Shown in pieces: positions 46,228-59,317 of a stretch of DNA of 64,000 nucleotides. A program made the position numbers and the translations under genes. Within the stretch, counting starts at the first letter, position 1; each line of letters starts with the position of its first letter. Where the stretch lies: positions 1-64,000 of the forward strand of contig JARPUW010000057.1 in assembly GCA_030533445.1 (NCBI GenBank). Reading direction: 5' to 3'. Origin of the DNA: Cyprinodon diabolis (taxonomy: Eukaryota > Chordata > Actinopteri > Cyprinodontiformes > Cyprinodontidae). A model generated the notes under the pieces. That model was not told the origin of the DNA and made no database searches. It worked only from the letters and a program-made list of their open reading frames with translations.

Positions 46228-49200
46228 AACTAGAAAATTTCTAAAGAAATTTTGAGGGGGGCCACCTACTGCCCGTCTGGGGAACCGGGCCAATACGGCC
46301 CTGGCAAGTGACGTCGGGGCTCCCCAGACCAACTGCTTACGCCTTTGAGGGCTGCTGAGGGAAGGAAAGAGGGCAAGTTCATGGGCAAAGAGAGCTGTGT
46401 GCCACTTGTGCTGAAATCTGGGAAATAGACGTGCACAGAGTATGATGCACAAGGGTAATATGGGTTGTCCATATTGAAACACAGTGGGTAAAGCCCAGTT
46501 GGCGGGCTTCGCCCGCCTGCTAGGAGCCATCTCAGTGAAGAAAAAAATCACCAATGGCGGGCTCTGCCCGCCTTCTAAGAGCCATTGCAGTGATGAAATC
46601 ACCAATGGCGGGCTCCGCCCGCCTGCTAAGAGCCATTGCAGTGATGTAATCACCTTTGGCGGGCTCCGCCCGCCTGTTACCATTGGCGGGCTCCGCCCGC
46701 CTTCTAAGAGCCATTGCAGTGATGAAATCACCAATGGCAATGAGCAATATGCCAGAATGTATGAGTGTGTATAAGGAAGAGGCTTTTATTCTGTAGAGTC
46801 CTTGTAGTCTTATTTTGAAAGTCTATCATGAATGTGCATCAAAAGATGGGTCACGCCCAGCAGTGATATAGAATCCATTTCCAAATGTTAAATCACTGGT
46901 TTTCCATGTTATTAGGTGAATAGTTGCTGTATTACAGAGTAAATGGGAGACTTTTATTGTGAAATTTGCTCTGGGTGTGTTTTGAAAAGGTCACTAGAGT
47001 CTAATAAAAACAACCTGGAAGAGTTTGGGTCATAATGTTGAGCCATTTGCATCAATTAATGCATTAGTATAATCTAGAGGCTTTTATTTTGTAGGGTCCC
47101 TGGAGTCTTATTTTGAAAGTCCAACAGAGTTGTGTTTATAGAAAATGTTCAGACCCGTCAATGATAGTTGATTACTTTCCAATCGTTAAATCACTCTTTT
47201 TCCATGTTATTAGGGCAGTAGATGAAGCGGAAATGGGAGGCTTTTATTTTGAAATTTGCTACAGGGTGTGTTTTAAACAGTCTCCTAGAGTCTATTCTCT
47301 AAAACGGGGTTGAGTTTGGGTCATAATGTTGAGCCATATAGGGCAATAAATATATGTAAAAAATATAGAGGCTTTTATTTTGTAGGGTCCCTGGAGTCTT
47401 ATTTTGAAAGTCTATCAGTGCTGAGTGGCAAGGGAAGTGTCATGGACAGCAGTCATATAGTATCCATTTCCCAATGTTAAATCAGTCCTTTCACCCTCCA
47501 TTAGATTAATATGTGCTGTTTAAAACAGCAGAGGTAAAATCTGTTTGAAGCTTGGTAACCTTGACAACGCTTAACGAGCCTCTCACTGACACAGACAACA
47601 GCTGCACTCACTATTGGTTTCTTCTTCCCAGGCTTTTTTGTATGGGAAGAACGGCACCGAACAAACGACTACTGATCAAAAACCGTATGAGTTATTCAAA
47701 AAACATTTTCACCATGAGCATCAGCAATCCTTCGACTCCAACTATACCAACTTTGGTGTATGTGTGTCATTCAGAAAAATATTTATGACGAGTTGAAAAC
47801 ACATAGTCTGATTCGTTTCTCTCCCATCTTCAGCTCAAAAAGAATAGAGAAAGGCTGAAACTCTCATCGACTTTAGGTTGGTCTGGACGGTTTTTAAGGA
47901 AAAGTATTAATCCTACCGTAATTCCGAAGACATTGTGTGAGTCCAGAGGTTTCAGTCTACAAACTGACCAAAAATGGTGACTGTAGCTCCAAATATGTGG
48001 CCGTGAGGGCGAGAATAACATGTTTGATCTTAAAAGAATGGCCGCCTCACACTAAGATTTCAGCAGCTGCACTCTAGCAGGCTGCTGCAGAAGCTAACTG
48101 TCAGCTAGCTTCCAGGTGCTTACCCTCCGAACAAACGACTGCTGAGCAAAAACCGTAAAAGATATCTGAAAAATTCTTTCAGTGAAAGCAACATCTATCC
48201 TTTGTCTCAGACTGGGGTAACCTTCATGTCTGTAGGTCTTTCACAACCCAAAACGAAGCACAAACAAAATGGTTGGCCCACCTGCTCCTCCCTTTGTTTG
48301 AACTGCAGGACCTCACTCTCACTCACCTTTTAGCTGCTAAAGCACCCCTCCGAACAAACGACTGCTGAGTAAAAACCGTAAAAGGTATCTGAAAAATTAT
48401 TTTTATCTAAGCGACAGCTATATCTTGTCTTCAATTGGAGTAACTTTCATGGCTGTAGGTCATCTACAACCTGAATGGGAAGAGAAAGAAAAAGAAAAAA
48501 CGTTTTGTCACACCTGATCTTCTAATTGAGCTAGCTGCAGCAGGACACTCTCCCCCAGCTTTCAGCTGCTTAAAATGTCCTCCGAACAAACGACTGCTGA
48601 GCAAAAACCGTATGAGTTATTCAAAATATTTTTTCACCGTGAGCGTCAGCCATCCTTCGACTCCAACTATGCCAACTTTGGTGTATGTGTGTCATTCAGA
48701 AAAATATTTATGACGAGTTTAAAACACATAGTCTGATTCGTTTTTCTCCCCTCTTCTGCTCCAAAACCAATGAAAAACGGCTCTGATTTTCATCGACTTT
48801 AGGTCGGTCTGGAGGGTTTTTAAGGAAAAGTATTAATCCTACCGTAATTCCGAAGATATTGTGTGGGTCCAGAGATTTCAGTCTACAAACTGACCAAAAA
48901 TGGTGACTCTAGCTATAAATATGTGGCCGTGAGGGCGAGTTTAAAATGTTTTTTTGTGTTTAAAAAACGCCTGCCTCACACTCTAGCTTTTCAGTTGCTC
49001 CACTCTAGCAGGCTGGATTTTGCTAAAACTTTGTGGCGCTTGAGGTCTGATTATACAAAAACCGTAGCAGTTATCAACATACCGTCTTCAGTTTTAAATA
49101 GACGAAGGATTTATCTACAAACTGAGCTTCAAACTGTTTTTCTAGGTGAATGTATGCCGACACAGTGAAGTGCTGTTTTTTATGCTTTTTTTTTCCTCTC

Positions 49201-49398
49201 CCCATTCATTTCCTATGGGATTTTTTTGCGACGTTTTCGCTAATAATTCGCAAACCTTCGGACTAATGAGAAAGTTTTATACAAGCACACATCACCCCAT
49301 TGGTCCCGACGCGTGTGCCAACTTTGGGCCCGATCCGCCAAACCGTGCGGGACTAGTTACGTGCCGAAGTTTTGGGTATACGGGAGAATTATAATAAT
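46228..49398 (+). repeat. Satellite unit 12
   Basis: 3,171 bp, five GC hairpins, no H cassette at its right end. The left end carries the gcacagagtatgatg variant of units 5 and 14. The rest carries the rare variants of unit 6 (ggtctggacgg at 47879, ttaaaagaatgg, ttattcaaaatattttttca). Confidence 0.9.
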
Positions 49399-52300
49399 AA
49401 CTAGAAAATTTCTAAAGAAATTTTGAGGGGGGCCACCTACTGCCCGTCTGGGGAACCGGGCCAATACGGCCCTGGCAAGTGACGTCGGGGCTCCCCAGAC
49501 CAACTGCTTACGCCTTTGAGGGCTGCTGAGGGAAGGAAAGAGGGCAAGTTCATGGGCAAAGAGAGCTGTGTGCCACTTGTGCTGAAATCTGGGAAATAGA
49601 CGTGCACAGCGTATGATGCACAAGGGTAATATGGGTTGTCCATATTGAAACACAGTGGGTAAAGCCCAGTTGGCGGGCTTCGCCCGCCTGCTAGGAGCCA
49701 TCTCAGTGAAGAAAAAAATCACCAATGGCGGGCTCTGCCCGCCTTCTAAGAGCCATTGCAGTGATGAAATCACCAAGGGCGGGCTCTGCCCGCCTGCTAA
49801 GAGCCATTGCAGTGATGTAATCACCTTTGGCGGGCTCCGCCCGCCTGTTACCATTGGCGGGCTCCGCCCGCCTTCTAAGAGCCATTGCAGTGATGAAATC
49901 ACCAATGGCAATGAGCAATATGCCAGAATGTATGAGTGTGTATAAGGAAGAGGCTTTTATTCTGTAGAGTCCTTGTAGTCTTATTTTGAAAGTCTATCAT
50001 GAATGTGCATCAAAAGATGGGTCACGCCCAGCAGTGATATGGAAACCATTTCCAAATGTTAAATCACTGGTTTTCCATGTTATTAGGTGAATAGTTGCTG
50101 TATTACAGAGTAAATGGGAGACTTTTATTGTGAAATTTGCTCTGGGGTGTGTTTTGAAAAGGTCACTAGAGTCTAATAAAAACAACCTGGAAGAGTTTGG
50201 GTCATAATGTTGAGCCATTTGCATCAATTAATGCATTAGTATAATCTAGAGGCTTTGATTTTGTAGGGTCGCTGGAGTTTTATTTTGAAAGTCCAACAGA
50301 GTTGTGTTTATAGAAAATGTTCAGACCCGTCAATGATAGTTGATTACTTTCCAATCGTTAAATCACTCTTTTTCCATGTTATTAGGGCAGTAGATGAAGC
50401 GGAAATGGGAGGCTTTTATTTTGAAATTTGCTATAGGGTGTGTTTTAAACAGTCTCCTAGAGTCTATTCTCTAAAACGGGGTTGAGTTTGGGTCATAATG
50501 TTGAGCCATATAGGGCAATAAATATATGTAAAAAATATAGAGGCTTTTATTTTGTAGGGTCCCTGGAGTCTTATTTTGAAAGTCTATCAGTGCTGAGTGG
50601 CAAGGGAAGTGTCATGGACAGCAGTCATATAGTATCCATTTCCCAATGTTAAATCAGTCCTTTCACCCTCCATTAGATTAATATGTGCTGTTTAAAACAG
50701 CAGAGGTAAAATCTGTTTGAAGCTTGGTAACCTTGACAACGCTTAACGAGCCTCTCACTGACACAGACAACAGCTGCACTCACTATTGGTTTCTTCTTCC
50801 CAGGCTTTTTTGTATGGGAAGAACGGCACCGAACAAACGACTACTGATCAAAAACCGTATGAGTTATTCAAAAAACATTTTCACCATGAGCATCAGCAAT
50901 CCTTCGACTCCAACTATACCAACTTTGGTGTATGTGTGTCATTCAGAAAAATATTTATGACGAGTTGAAAACACATAGTCTGATTCGTTTCTCTCCCATC
51001 TTCAGCTCAAAAAGAATAGAGAAAGGCTGAAACTCTCATCGACTTTAGGTTGGTCTGGAGGGTTTTTAAGGAAAAGTATTAATCCTACCGTAATTCCGAA
51101 GACATTGTGTGAGTCCAGAGGTTTCAGTCTACAAACTGACCAAAAATGGTGACTGTAGCTCCAAATATGTGGCCGTGAGGGCGAGAATAAGATGTTTGAT
51201 CTTAAAAAAATGGCCGCCTCACACTAAGATCTCAGCAGCTGCACTCTAGCAGGCTGCTGCAGAAGCTAACTGTCAGCTAGCTTCCAGGTGCTTACCCTCC
51301 GAACAAACGACTGCTGAGCAAAAACCGTAAAAGATATCTGAAAAATTCTTTCAGTGAAAGCAACATCTATCCTTTGTCTCAGACTGGGGTAACCTTCATG
51401 TCTGTAGGTCTTTCACAACCCAAAACGAAGCACAAACAAAATGGTTGGCCCACCTGCTCCTCCCTTTGTTTGAACTGCAGGACCTCACTCTCACTCACCT
51501 TTTAGCTGCTAAAGCACCCCTCCGAACAAACGACTGCTGAGTAAAAACCGTAAAAGGTATCTGAAAAATTCTTTTTATCTAAGCGACAGCTATATCTTGT
51601 CTTCAATTGGAGTAACTTTCATGGCTGTAGGTCATCTACAAACTGAATGGGAAGAGAAAGAAAAAGAAAAAACGTTTCATCACACCTAAGCTTCTAATTG
51701 AGCTAGCTGCAGCAGGTCACTGTCACTCAGCTTTCAGGTGCTTAAAATGTCCTCCGAACAAACGACTGCTGAGCAAAAACCGTATGAGTTATTCAAAAAA
51801 AGTTTTCACCGTGAGCGTCAGTCATCCTTCGACTCCAACTATGCCAACTTTGGTGTATGTGTGTCATTCAGAAAAATATTTATGACGAGTTGAAAACACA
51901 TAGTCTGATTCGTTTTTCTCCCCTCTTCTGCTCCAAAACCAATGAAAAACGGCTCTGATTTTCATCGACTTTAGGTCGGTCTGGAGGGTTTTTAAGGAAA
52001 AGTATTAATCCTACCGTAATTCCGAAGATATTGTGTGGGTCCAGAGATTTCAGTCTACAAACTGACCAAAAATGGTGACTCTAGCTATAAATATGTGGCC
52101 TTGAGGGCGAGTTTAAAATGTTTTTTTGTGTTTAAAAAACGCCTGCCTCACACTCTAGCTTTTCAGTTGCTCCACTCTAGCAGGCTGGATTTTGCTAAAA
52201 CTTTGTGGCGCTTGAGGTCTGATTATACAAAAACCGTAGCAGTTATCAACATACCGTCTTCAGTTTTAAATAGACGAAGGATTTATCTACAAACTGAGCT

Positions 52301-52567
52301 TCAAACTGTTTTTCTAGGTGAATGTATGCTGACACAGTGAAGTGCTGTTTTTTATGCTTTTTTTTTCCTCTCCCCATTCATTTCCTATGGGATTTTTTTG
52401 CGACGTTTTCGCTAATAATTCGCAAACCTTCGGACTAATGAGAAAGTTTTATACAAGCACACATCACCCCATTGGTCCCGACGCGTGTGCCAACTTTGGG
52501 CCCGATCCGCCAAACCGTGCGGGACTAGTTACGCGCCGAAGTTTTGGGTATACGGGAGAATTATAAT
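49399..52567 (+). repeat. Satellite unit 13
   Basis: 3,169 bp, five GC hairpins, no H cassette at its right end. Private changes: caagggcgggctctgcccgc near 49774, and agatctcagcagc near 51227. The B4 segment matches unit 4. Confidence 0.9.
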
Positions 52568-55500
52568 AACTAGAAAATTTCTAAAGAAATTTTGAGGGGG
52601 GCCACCTACTGCCCGTCTGGGGAACCGGGCCAATACGGCCCTGGCAAGTGACGTCGGGGCTCCCCAGACCAACTGCTTACGCCTTTGAGGGCTGCTGAGG
52701 GAAGGAAAGAGGGCAAGTTCATGGGCAAAGAGAGCTGTGTGCCACTTGTGCTGAAATCTGGGAAATAGACGTGCACAGAGTATGATGCACAAGGGTAATA
52801 TGGGTTGTCCATATTGAAACACAGTGGGTAAAGCCCAGTTGGCGGGCTTCGCCCGCCTGCTAGGAGCCATCTCAGTGAAGAAAAAAATCACCAATGGCGG
52901 GCTCTGCCCGCCTTCTAAGAGCCATTGCAGTGATGAAATCACCAATGGCGGGCTCCGCCCGCCTGCTAAGAGCCATTGCAGTGATGTAATCACCTTTGGC
53001 GGGCTCCGCCCGCCTGTTACCATTGGCGGGCTCCGCCCGCCTTCTAAGAGCCATTGCAGTGATGAAATCACCAATGGCAATGAGCAATATGCCAGAATGT
53101 ATGAGTGTGTATAAGGAAGAGGCTTTTATTCTGTAGAGTCCTTGTAGTCTTATTTTGAAAGTCTATCATGAATGTGCATCAAAAGATGGGTCACGCCCAG
53201 CAGTGATATAGAATCCATTTCCAAATGTTAAATCACTGGTTTTCCATGTTATTAGGTGAATAGTTGCTGTATTACAGAGTAAATGGGAGACTTTTATTGT
53301 GAAATTTGCTCTGGGGTGTGTTTTGAAAAGGTCACTAGAGTCTAATAAAAACAACCTGGAAGAGTTTGGGTCATAATGTTGAGCCATTTGCATCAATTAA
53401 TGCATTACTATAATCTAGAGGCTTTTATTTTGTAGGGTCCCTGGAGTCTTATTTTGAAAGTCCAACAGAGTTGTGTTTATAGAAAATGTTCAGACCCGTC
53501 AATGATAGTTGATTACTTTCCAATCGTTAAATCACTCTTTTTCCATGTTATTAGGGCAGTAGATGAAGCGGAAATGGGAGGCTTTTATTTTGAAATTTGC
53601 TATAGGGTGTGTTTTAAACAGTCTCCTAGAGTCTATTCTCTAAAACGGGGTTGAGTTTGGGTCATAATGTTGAGCCATATAGAGCAATAAATATATGTAA
53701 AAAATATAGAGGCTTTTATTTTGTAGGGTCCCTGGAGTCTTATTTTGAAAGTCTATCAGTGCTGAGTGGCAAGGGAAGTGTCATGTACAGCAGTCATATA
53801 GTATCCATTTCCCAATGTTAAATCAGTCCTTTCACCCTCCATTAGATTAATATGTGCTGTTTAAAACAGCAGAGGTAAAATCTGTTTGAAGCTTGGTAAC
53901 CTTGACAACGCTTAACGAGCCTCTCACTGACACAGACAACAGCTGCACTCACTATTGGTTTCTTCTTCCCAGGCTTTTTTGTATGGGAAGAACGGCACCG
54001 AACAAACGACTACTGATCAAAAACCGTATGAGTTATTCAAAAAACATTTTCACCATGAGCATCAGCAATCCTTCGACTCCAACTATACCAACTTTGGTGT
54101 ATGTGTGTCATTCAGAAAAATATTTATGACGAGTTGAAAACACATAGTCTGATTCGTTTTTCTCCCATCTTCAGCTCAAAAAGAATGGAGAAAGGCTGAA
54201 ACTCTCATCCACTTTAGGTTGGTCTGGAGGGTTTTTAAGGCAAAGTATTAATCCTACCGTAATTCCGAAGACATTGTGTGAGTCCAGAGGTTTCAGTCTA
54301 CAAACTGACCAAAAATGGTGACTGTAGCTCCAAATATGTGGCCGTGAGGGCGAGAATAAGATGTTTGATCTTAAAAAATGGCCGCCTCACACTAAGATTT
54401 CAGCAGCTGCACTCTAGCAGGCTGCTGCAGAAGCTAACTGTCAGCTAGCTTCCAGGTGCTTACCCTCCGAACAAACGACTGCTGAGCAAAAACCGTAAAA
54501 GATATCTGAAAAATTCTTTCAGTGAAAGCAACATCTATCCTTTGTCTCAGACTGGGGTAACCTTCATGTCTGTAGGTCTTTCACAACCCAAAACGAAGCA
54601 CAAACAAAATGGTTGGCCCACCTGCTCCTCCCTTTGTTTGAACTGCAGGACCTCACTCTCACTCACCTTTTAGCTGCTAAAGCACCCCTCCGAACAAACG
54701 ACTGCTGAGTAAAAACCGTAAAAGGTATCTGAAAAATTCTTTTTATCTAAGCGACAGCTATATCTTGTCTTCAATTGGAGTAACTTTCATGGCTGTAGGT
54801 CATCTACAAACTGAATGGGAAGAGAAAGAAAAAGAAAAAACGTTTCATCACACCTAAGCTTCTAATTGAGCTAGCTGCAGCAGGTCACTGTCACTCAGCT
54901 TTCAGGTGCTTAAAATGTCCTCCGAACAAACGACTGCTGAGCAAAAACCGTATGAGTTATTCAAAAAATTTTTTCACCGTGAGCGTCAGTCATCCTTCGA
55001 CTCCAACTATGCCAACTTTGGTGTATGTGTGTCATTCAGAAAAATATTTATGACGAGTTTAAAACACATAGTCGGATTCGTTTTTCTCCCCTCTTCTGCT
55101 CCAAAACCAATGAAAAACGGCTCTGATTTTCATCGACTTTAGGTCGGTCTGGAGGGTTTTTAAGGAAAAGTATTAATCCTACCGTAATTCCGAAGATATT
55201 GTGTGGGTCCAGAGATTTCAGTCTACAAACTGACCAAAAATGGTGACTCTAGCTATAAATATGTGGCCGTGAGGGCGAGTTTAAAATGTTTTTTTGTGTT
55301 TAAAAAACGCCTGCCTCACACTCTAGCTTTTCAGTTGCTCCACTCTAGCAGGCTGGATTTTGCTAAAACTTTGTGGCGCTTGAGGTCTGATTATACAAAA
55401 ACCGTAGCAGTTATCAACATACCGTCTTCAGTTTTAAATAGACGAAGGATTTATCTACAAACTGAGCTTCAAACTGTTTTTCTAGGTGAATGTATGCCGA

Positions 55501-56146
55501 CACAGTGAAGTGCTGTTTTTTATGCTTTTTTTTTCCTCTCCCCATTCATTTCCTATGGGATTTTTTTGCGACGTTTTCGCTAATAATTCGCAAACCTTCG
55601 GACTAATGAGAAAGTTTTATACAAGCACACATCACCCCATTGGTCCCGACGCGTGTGCCAACTTTGGGCCCGATCCGCCAAACCGTGCGGGACTAGTTAC
55701 GCGCCGAAGTTTTGGGTATACGGGAGAATTATAATAATAATAATACGCGGAATAAATATGTGCAATAGTAGTAGGTGGGCCATGCCTTCGGCATGTGGCC
55801 CCCCAATAATACGCGGAATAAATATGTGCAATAGTAGTAGGTGGGCCATGCCTTCGGCATGTGGCCCCCCAATAATAATACGCGGAATAAATATGTGCAA
55901 TAGTAGTAGGTGGGCCATGCCTTCGGCATGTGGCCCCCCAATAATACGCGGAATAAATATGTGCAATAGTAGTAGGTGGGCCATGCCTTCGGCATGTGGC
56001 CCCCCAATAATAATAATACGCGGAATAAATATGTGCAATAGTAGTAGGTGGGCCATGCCTTCGGCATGTGGCCCCCCAATAATAATACGCGGAATAAATA
56101 TGTGCAATAGTAGTAGGTGGGCCATGCCTTCGGCATGTGGCCCCCC
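52568..56146 (+). repeat. Satellite unit 14
   Basis: 3,579 bp, the longest unit, because it ends in six H cassettes. Five GC hairpins. Its left half matches unit 5. The middle shares ctcatccactttagg and cttaaaaaatggcc with unit 16. Confidence 0.9.
55730..56146 (+). repeat. H cassettes, six tandem copies, junction 14/15
   Basis: Cores start at 55745, 55811, 55880, 55946, 56018 and 56087. The spacings of 66, 69, 66, 72 and 69 bp equal a constant 60-bp core plus (AAT) linkers of 2, 3, 2, 4 and 3 repeats. The cores look identical to each other. Because 60 and 3 are multiples of three, all six copies stay open in several frames, giving spurious repetitive peptides on both strands. Confidence 0.95.
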
Positions 56147-59100
56147 AACTAGAAAATTTCTAAAGAAATTTTGAGGGGGGCCACCTACTGCCCGTCTGGG
56201 GAACCGGGCCAATACGGCCCTGGCAAGTGACGTCGGGGCTCCCCAGACCAACTGCTTACGCCTTTGAGGGCTGCTGAGGGAAGGAAAGAGGGCAAGTTCA
56301 TGGGCAAAGAGAGCTGTGTGCCACTTGTGCTGAAATCTGGGAAATAGACGTGCACAGCGTATGATGCACAAGGGTAATATGGGTTGTCCATATTGAAACA
56401 CAGTGGGTAAAGCCCAGTTGGCGGGCTTCGCCCGCCTGCTAGGAGCCATCTCAGTGAAGAAAAAAATCACCAATGGCGGGCTCTGCCCGCCTTCTAAGAG
56501 CCATTGCAGTGATGAAATCACCAATGGCGGGCTACGCCCGCCTGCTAAGAGCCATTGCGGTGATGTAATCACCTTTGGCGGGCTCCGCCCGCCTGTTACC
56601 ATTGGCGGGCTCCGCCCGCCTTCTAAGAGCCATTGCAGTGATGAAATCACCAATGGCAATGAGCAATATGCCAGAATGTATGAGTGTGTATAAGGAAGAG
56701 GCTTTTATTCTGTAGAGTCCTTGTAGTCTTATTTTGAAAGTCTATCATGAATGTGCATCAAAAGATGGGTCACGCCCAGCAGTGATATAGAATCCATTTC
56801 CAAATGTTAAATCACTGGTTTTCCATGTTATTAGGTGAATAGTTGCTGTATTACAGAGTAAATTGGAGACTTTTATTGTGAAATTTGCTCTGGGGTGTGT
56901 TTTGAAAAGGTCACTAGAGTCTAATAAAAACAACCTGGAAGAGTTTGGGTCATAATGTTGAGCCATTTGCATCAATTAATGCATTAGTATAATCTAGAGG
57001 CTTTTATTTTGTAGGGTCCCTGGAGTCTTATTTTGAAAGTCCAACAGAGTTGTGTTTATAGAAAATGTTCAGATCCGTCAATGATAGTTGATTACTTTCC
57101 AATCGTTAAATCACTCTTTTTCCATTTTATTAGGGCAGTAGATGAAGCGGAAATGGGAGGCTTTTATTTTGAAATTTGCTATAGGGTGTGTTTTAAACAG
57201 TCTCCTAGAGTCTATTCTCTAAAACGGGGTTGAGTTTGGGTCATAATGTTGAGCCATATAGGGCAATAAATATATGTAAAAAATATAGAGGCTTTTATTT
57301 TGTAGGGTCCCTGGAGTCTTATTTTGAAAGTCTATCAGTGCTGAGTGGCAAGGGAAGTGTCATGGACAGCAGTCATATAGTATCCATTTCCCAATGTTAA
57401 ATCAGTCCTTTCACCCTCCATTAGATTAATATGTGCTGTTTAAAACAGCAGAGGTAAAATCTGTTTGAAGCTTGGTAACCTTGACAACGCTTAAGGAGCC
57501 TCTCACTGACACAGACAACAGCTGCACTCACTATTGGTTTCTTCTTCCCAGGCTTTTTTGTATGGGAAGAACGGCACCGAACAAACGACTACTGATCAAA
57601 AACCGTATGAGTTATTCAAAAAACATTTTCCCCATGAGCATCAGCAATCCTTCGACTCCAACTATACCAACTTTGGTGTATGTGTGTCATTCAGAAAAAT
57701 ATTTATGACGAGTTGAAAACACATAGTCTGATTCGTTTCTCTCCCATCTTCAGCTCAAAAAGAATAGAGAAAGGCTGAAACTCTCATCGACTTTAGGTTG
57801 GTCTGGAGGGTTTTTAAGGAAAAGTATTAATCCTACCGTAATTCCAAAGACATTGTGTGAGTCCAGAGGTTTCAGTCTACAAACTGACCAAAAATGGTGA
57901 CTGTAGCTCCAAATATGTGGCCGTGAGGGCGAGAATAAGATGTTTGATCTTAAAAAAATGGCCGCCTCACACTAAGATTTCAGCAGCTGCACTCTAGCAG
58001 GCTGCTGCAGAAGCTAACTGTCAGCTAGCTTCCAGGTGCTTACCCTCCGAACAAACGACTGCTGAGCAAAAACCGTAAAAGGTATCTGAAAAATTCTTTC
58101 AGTGAAAGCAACATCTATCCTTTGTCTCAGACTGGGGTAACCTTCATGTCTGTAGGTCTTTCACAACCCAAAACGAAGCACAAACAAAATGGTTGGCCCA
58201 CCTGCTCCTCCCTTTGTTTGAACTGCAGGACCTCACTCTCACTCACCTTTTAGCTGCTAAAGCACCCCTCCGAACAAACGACTGCTGAGTAAAAACCGTA
58301 AAAGGTATCTGAAAAATTCTTTTTATCTAAGCGACAGCTATATCTTGTCTTCAATTGGAGTAACTTTCATGGCTGTAGGTCATCTACAAACTGAATGGGA
58401 AGAGAAAGAAAAAGAAAAAACGTTTCATCACACCTAAGCTTCTAATTGAGCTAGCTGCAGCAGGTCACTCTCACTCAGCTTTCAGGTGCTTAAAATGTCC
58501 TCCGAACAAACGACTGCTGAGCAAAAACCGTATGAGTTATTCAAAAAAAAATTTCACCGTGAGCGTCAGTCATCCTTCGACTCCAACTATGCCAACTTTG
58601 GTGTATGTGTGTCATTCAGAAAAATATTTATGACGAGTTTAAAACACATAGTCTGATTCGTTTTTCTCCCCTCTTCTGCTCCAAAACCAATGAAAACGGC
58701 TCTGATTTTCATCGACTTTAGGTCGGTCTGGAGGGTTTTTAAGGAAAAGTATTAATCCTACCGTAATTCCGAAGATATTGTGTGGGTCCAGAGATTTCAG
58801 TCTACAAACTGACCAAAAAAGGTGACTCTAGCTATAAATATGTGGCCGTGAGGGCGAGTTTAAAATGTTTTTTTGTGTTTAAAAAACGCCTGCCTCACAC
58901 TCTAGCTTTTCAGTTGCTCCACTCTAGCAGGCTGGATTTTGCTAAAACTTTGTGGCGCTTGAGGTCTGATTATACAAAAACCGTAGCAGTTATCAACATA
59001 CCGTCTTCAGTTTTAAATAGACGAAGGATTTATCTACAAACTGAGCTTCAAACTGTTTTTCTAGGTGAATGTATGCCGACACAGTGAAGTGCTGTTTTTT

Positions 59101-59317
59101 ATGCTTTTTTTTTCCTCTCCCCATTCATTTCCTATGGGATTTTTTTGCGACGTTTTCGCTAATAATTCGCAAACCTTCGGACTAATGAGAAAGTTTTATA
59201 CAAGCACACATCACCCCATTGGTCCCGACGCGTGTGCCAACTTTGGGCCCGATCCGCCAAACCGTGCGGGACTAGTTACGCGCCGAAGTTTTGGGTATAC
59301 GGGAGAATTATAATAAT
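56147..59317 (+). repeat. Satellite unit 15
   Basis: 3,171 bp, five GC hairpins (the third has loop TAC, 56526-56542), no H cassette at its right end. Private changes include cattttcccc near 57628 and aattccaaagac near 57840. Confidence 0.9.

Noticed and set aside
55697..56659. A 320-codon minus-strand open frame and a 173-codon plus-strand frame over the same DNA
   Set aside because: They arise because six H cassettes and the 51-bp hairpin modules have lengths divisible by three and contain no stops. The peptides are pure repeats, they occur on both strands, and in other units they shrink with cassette number.
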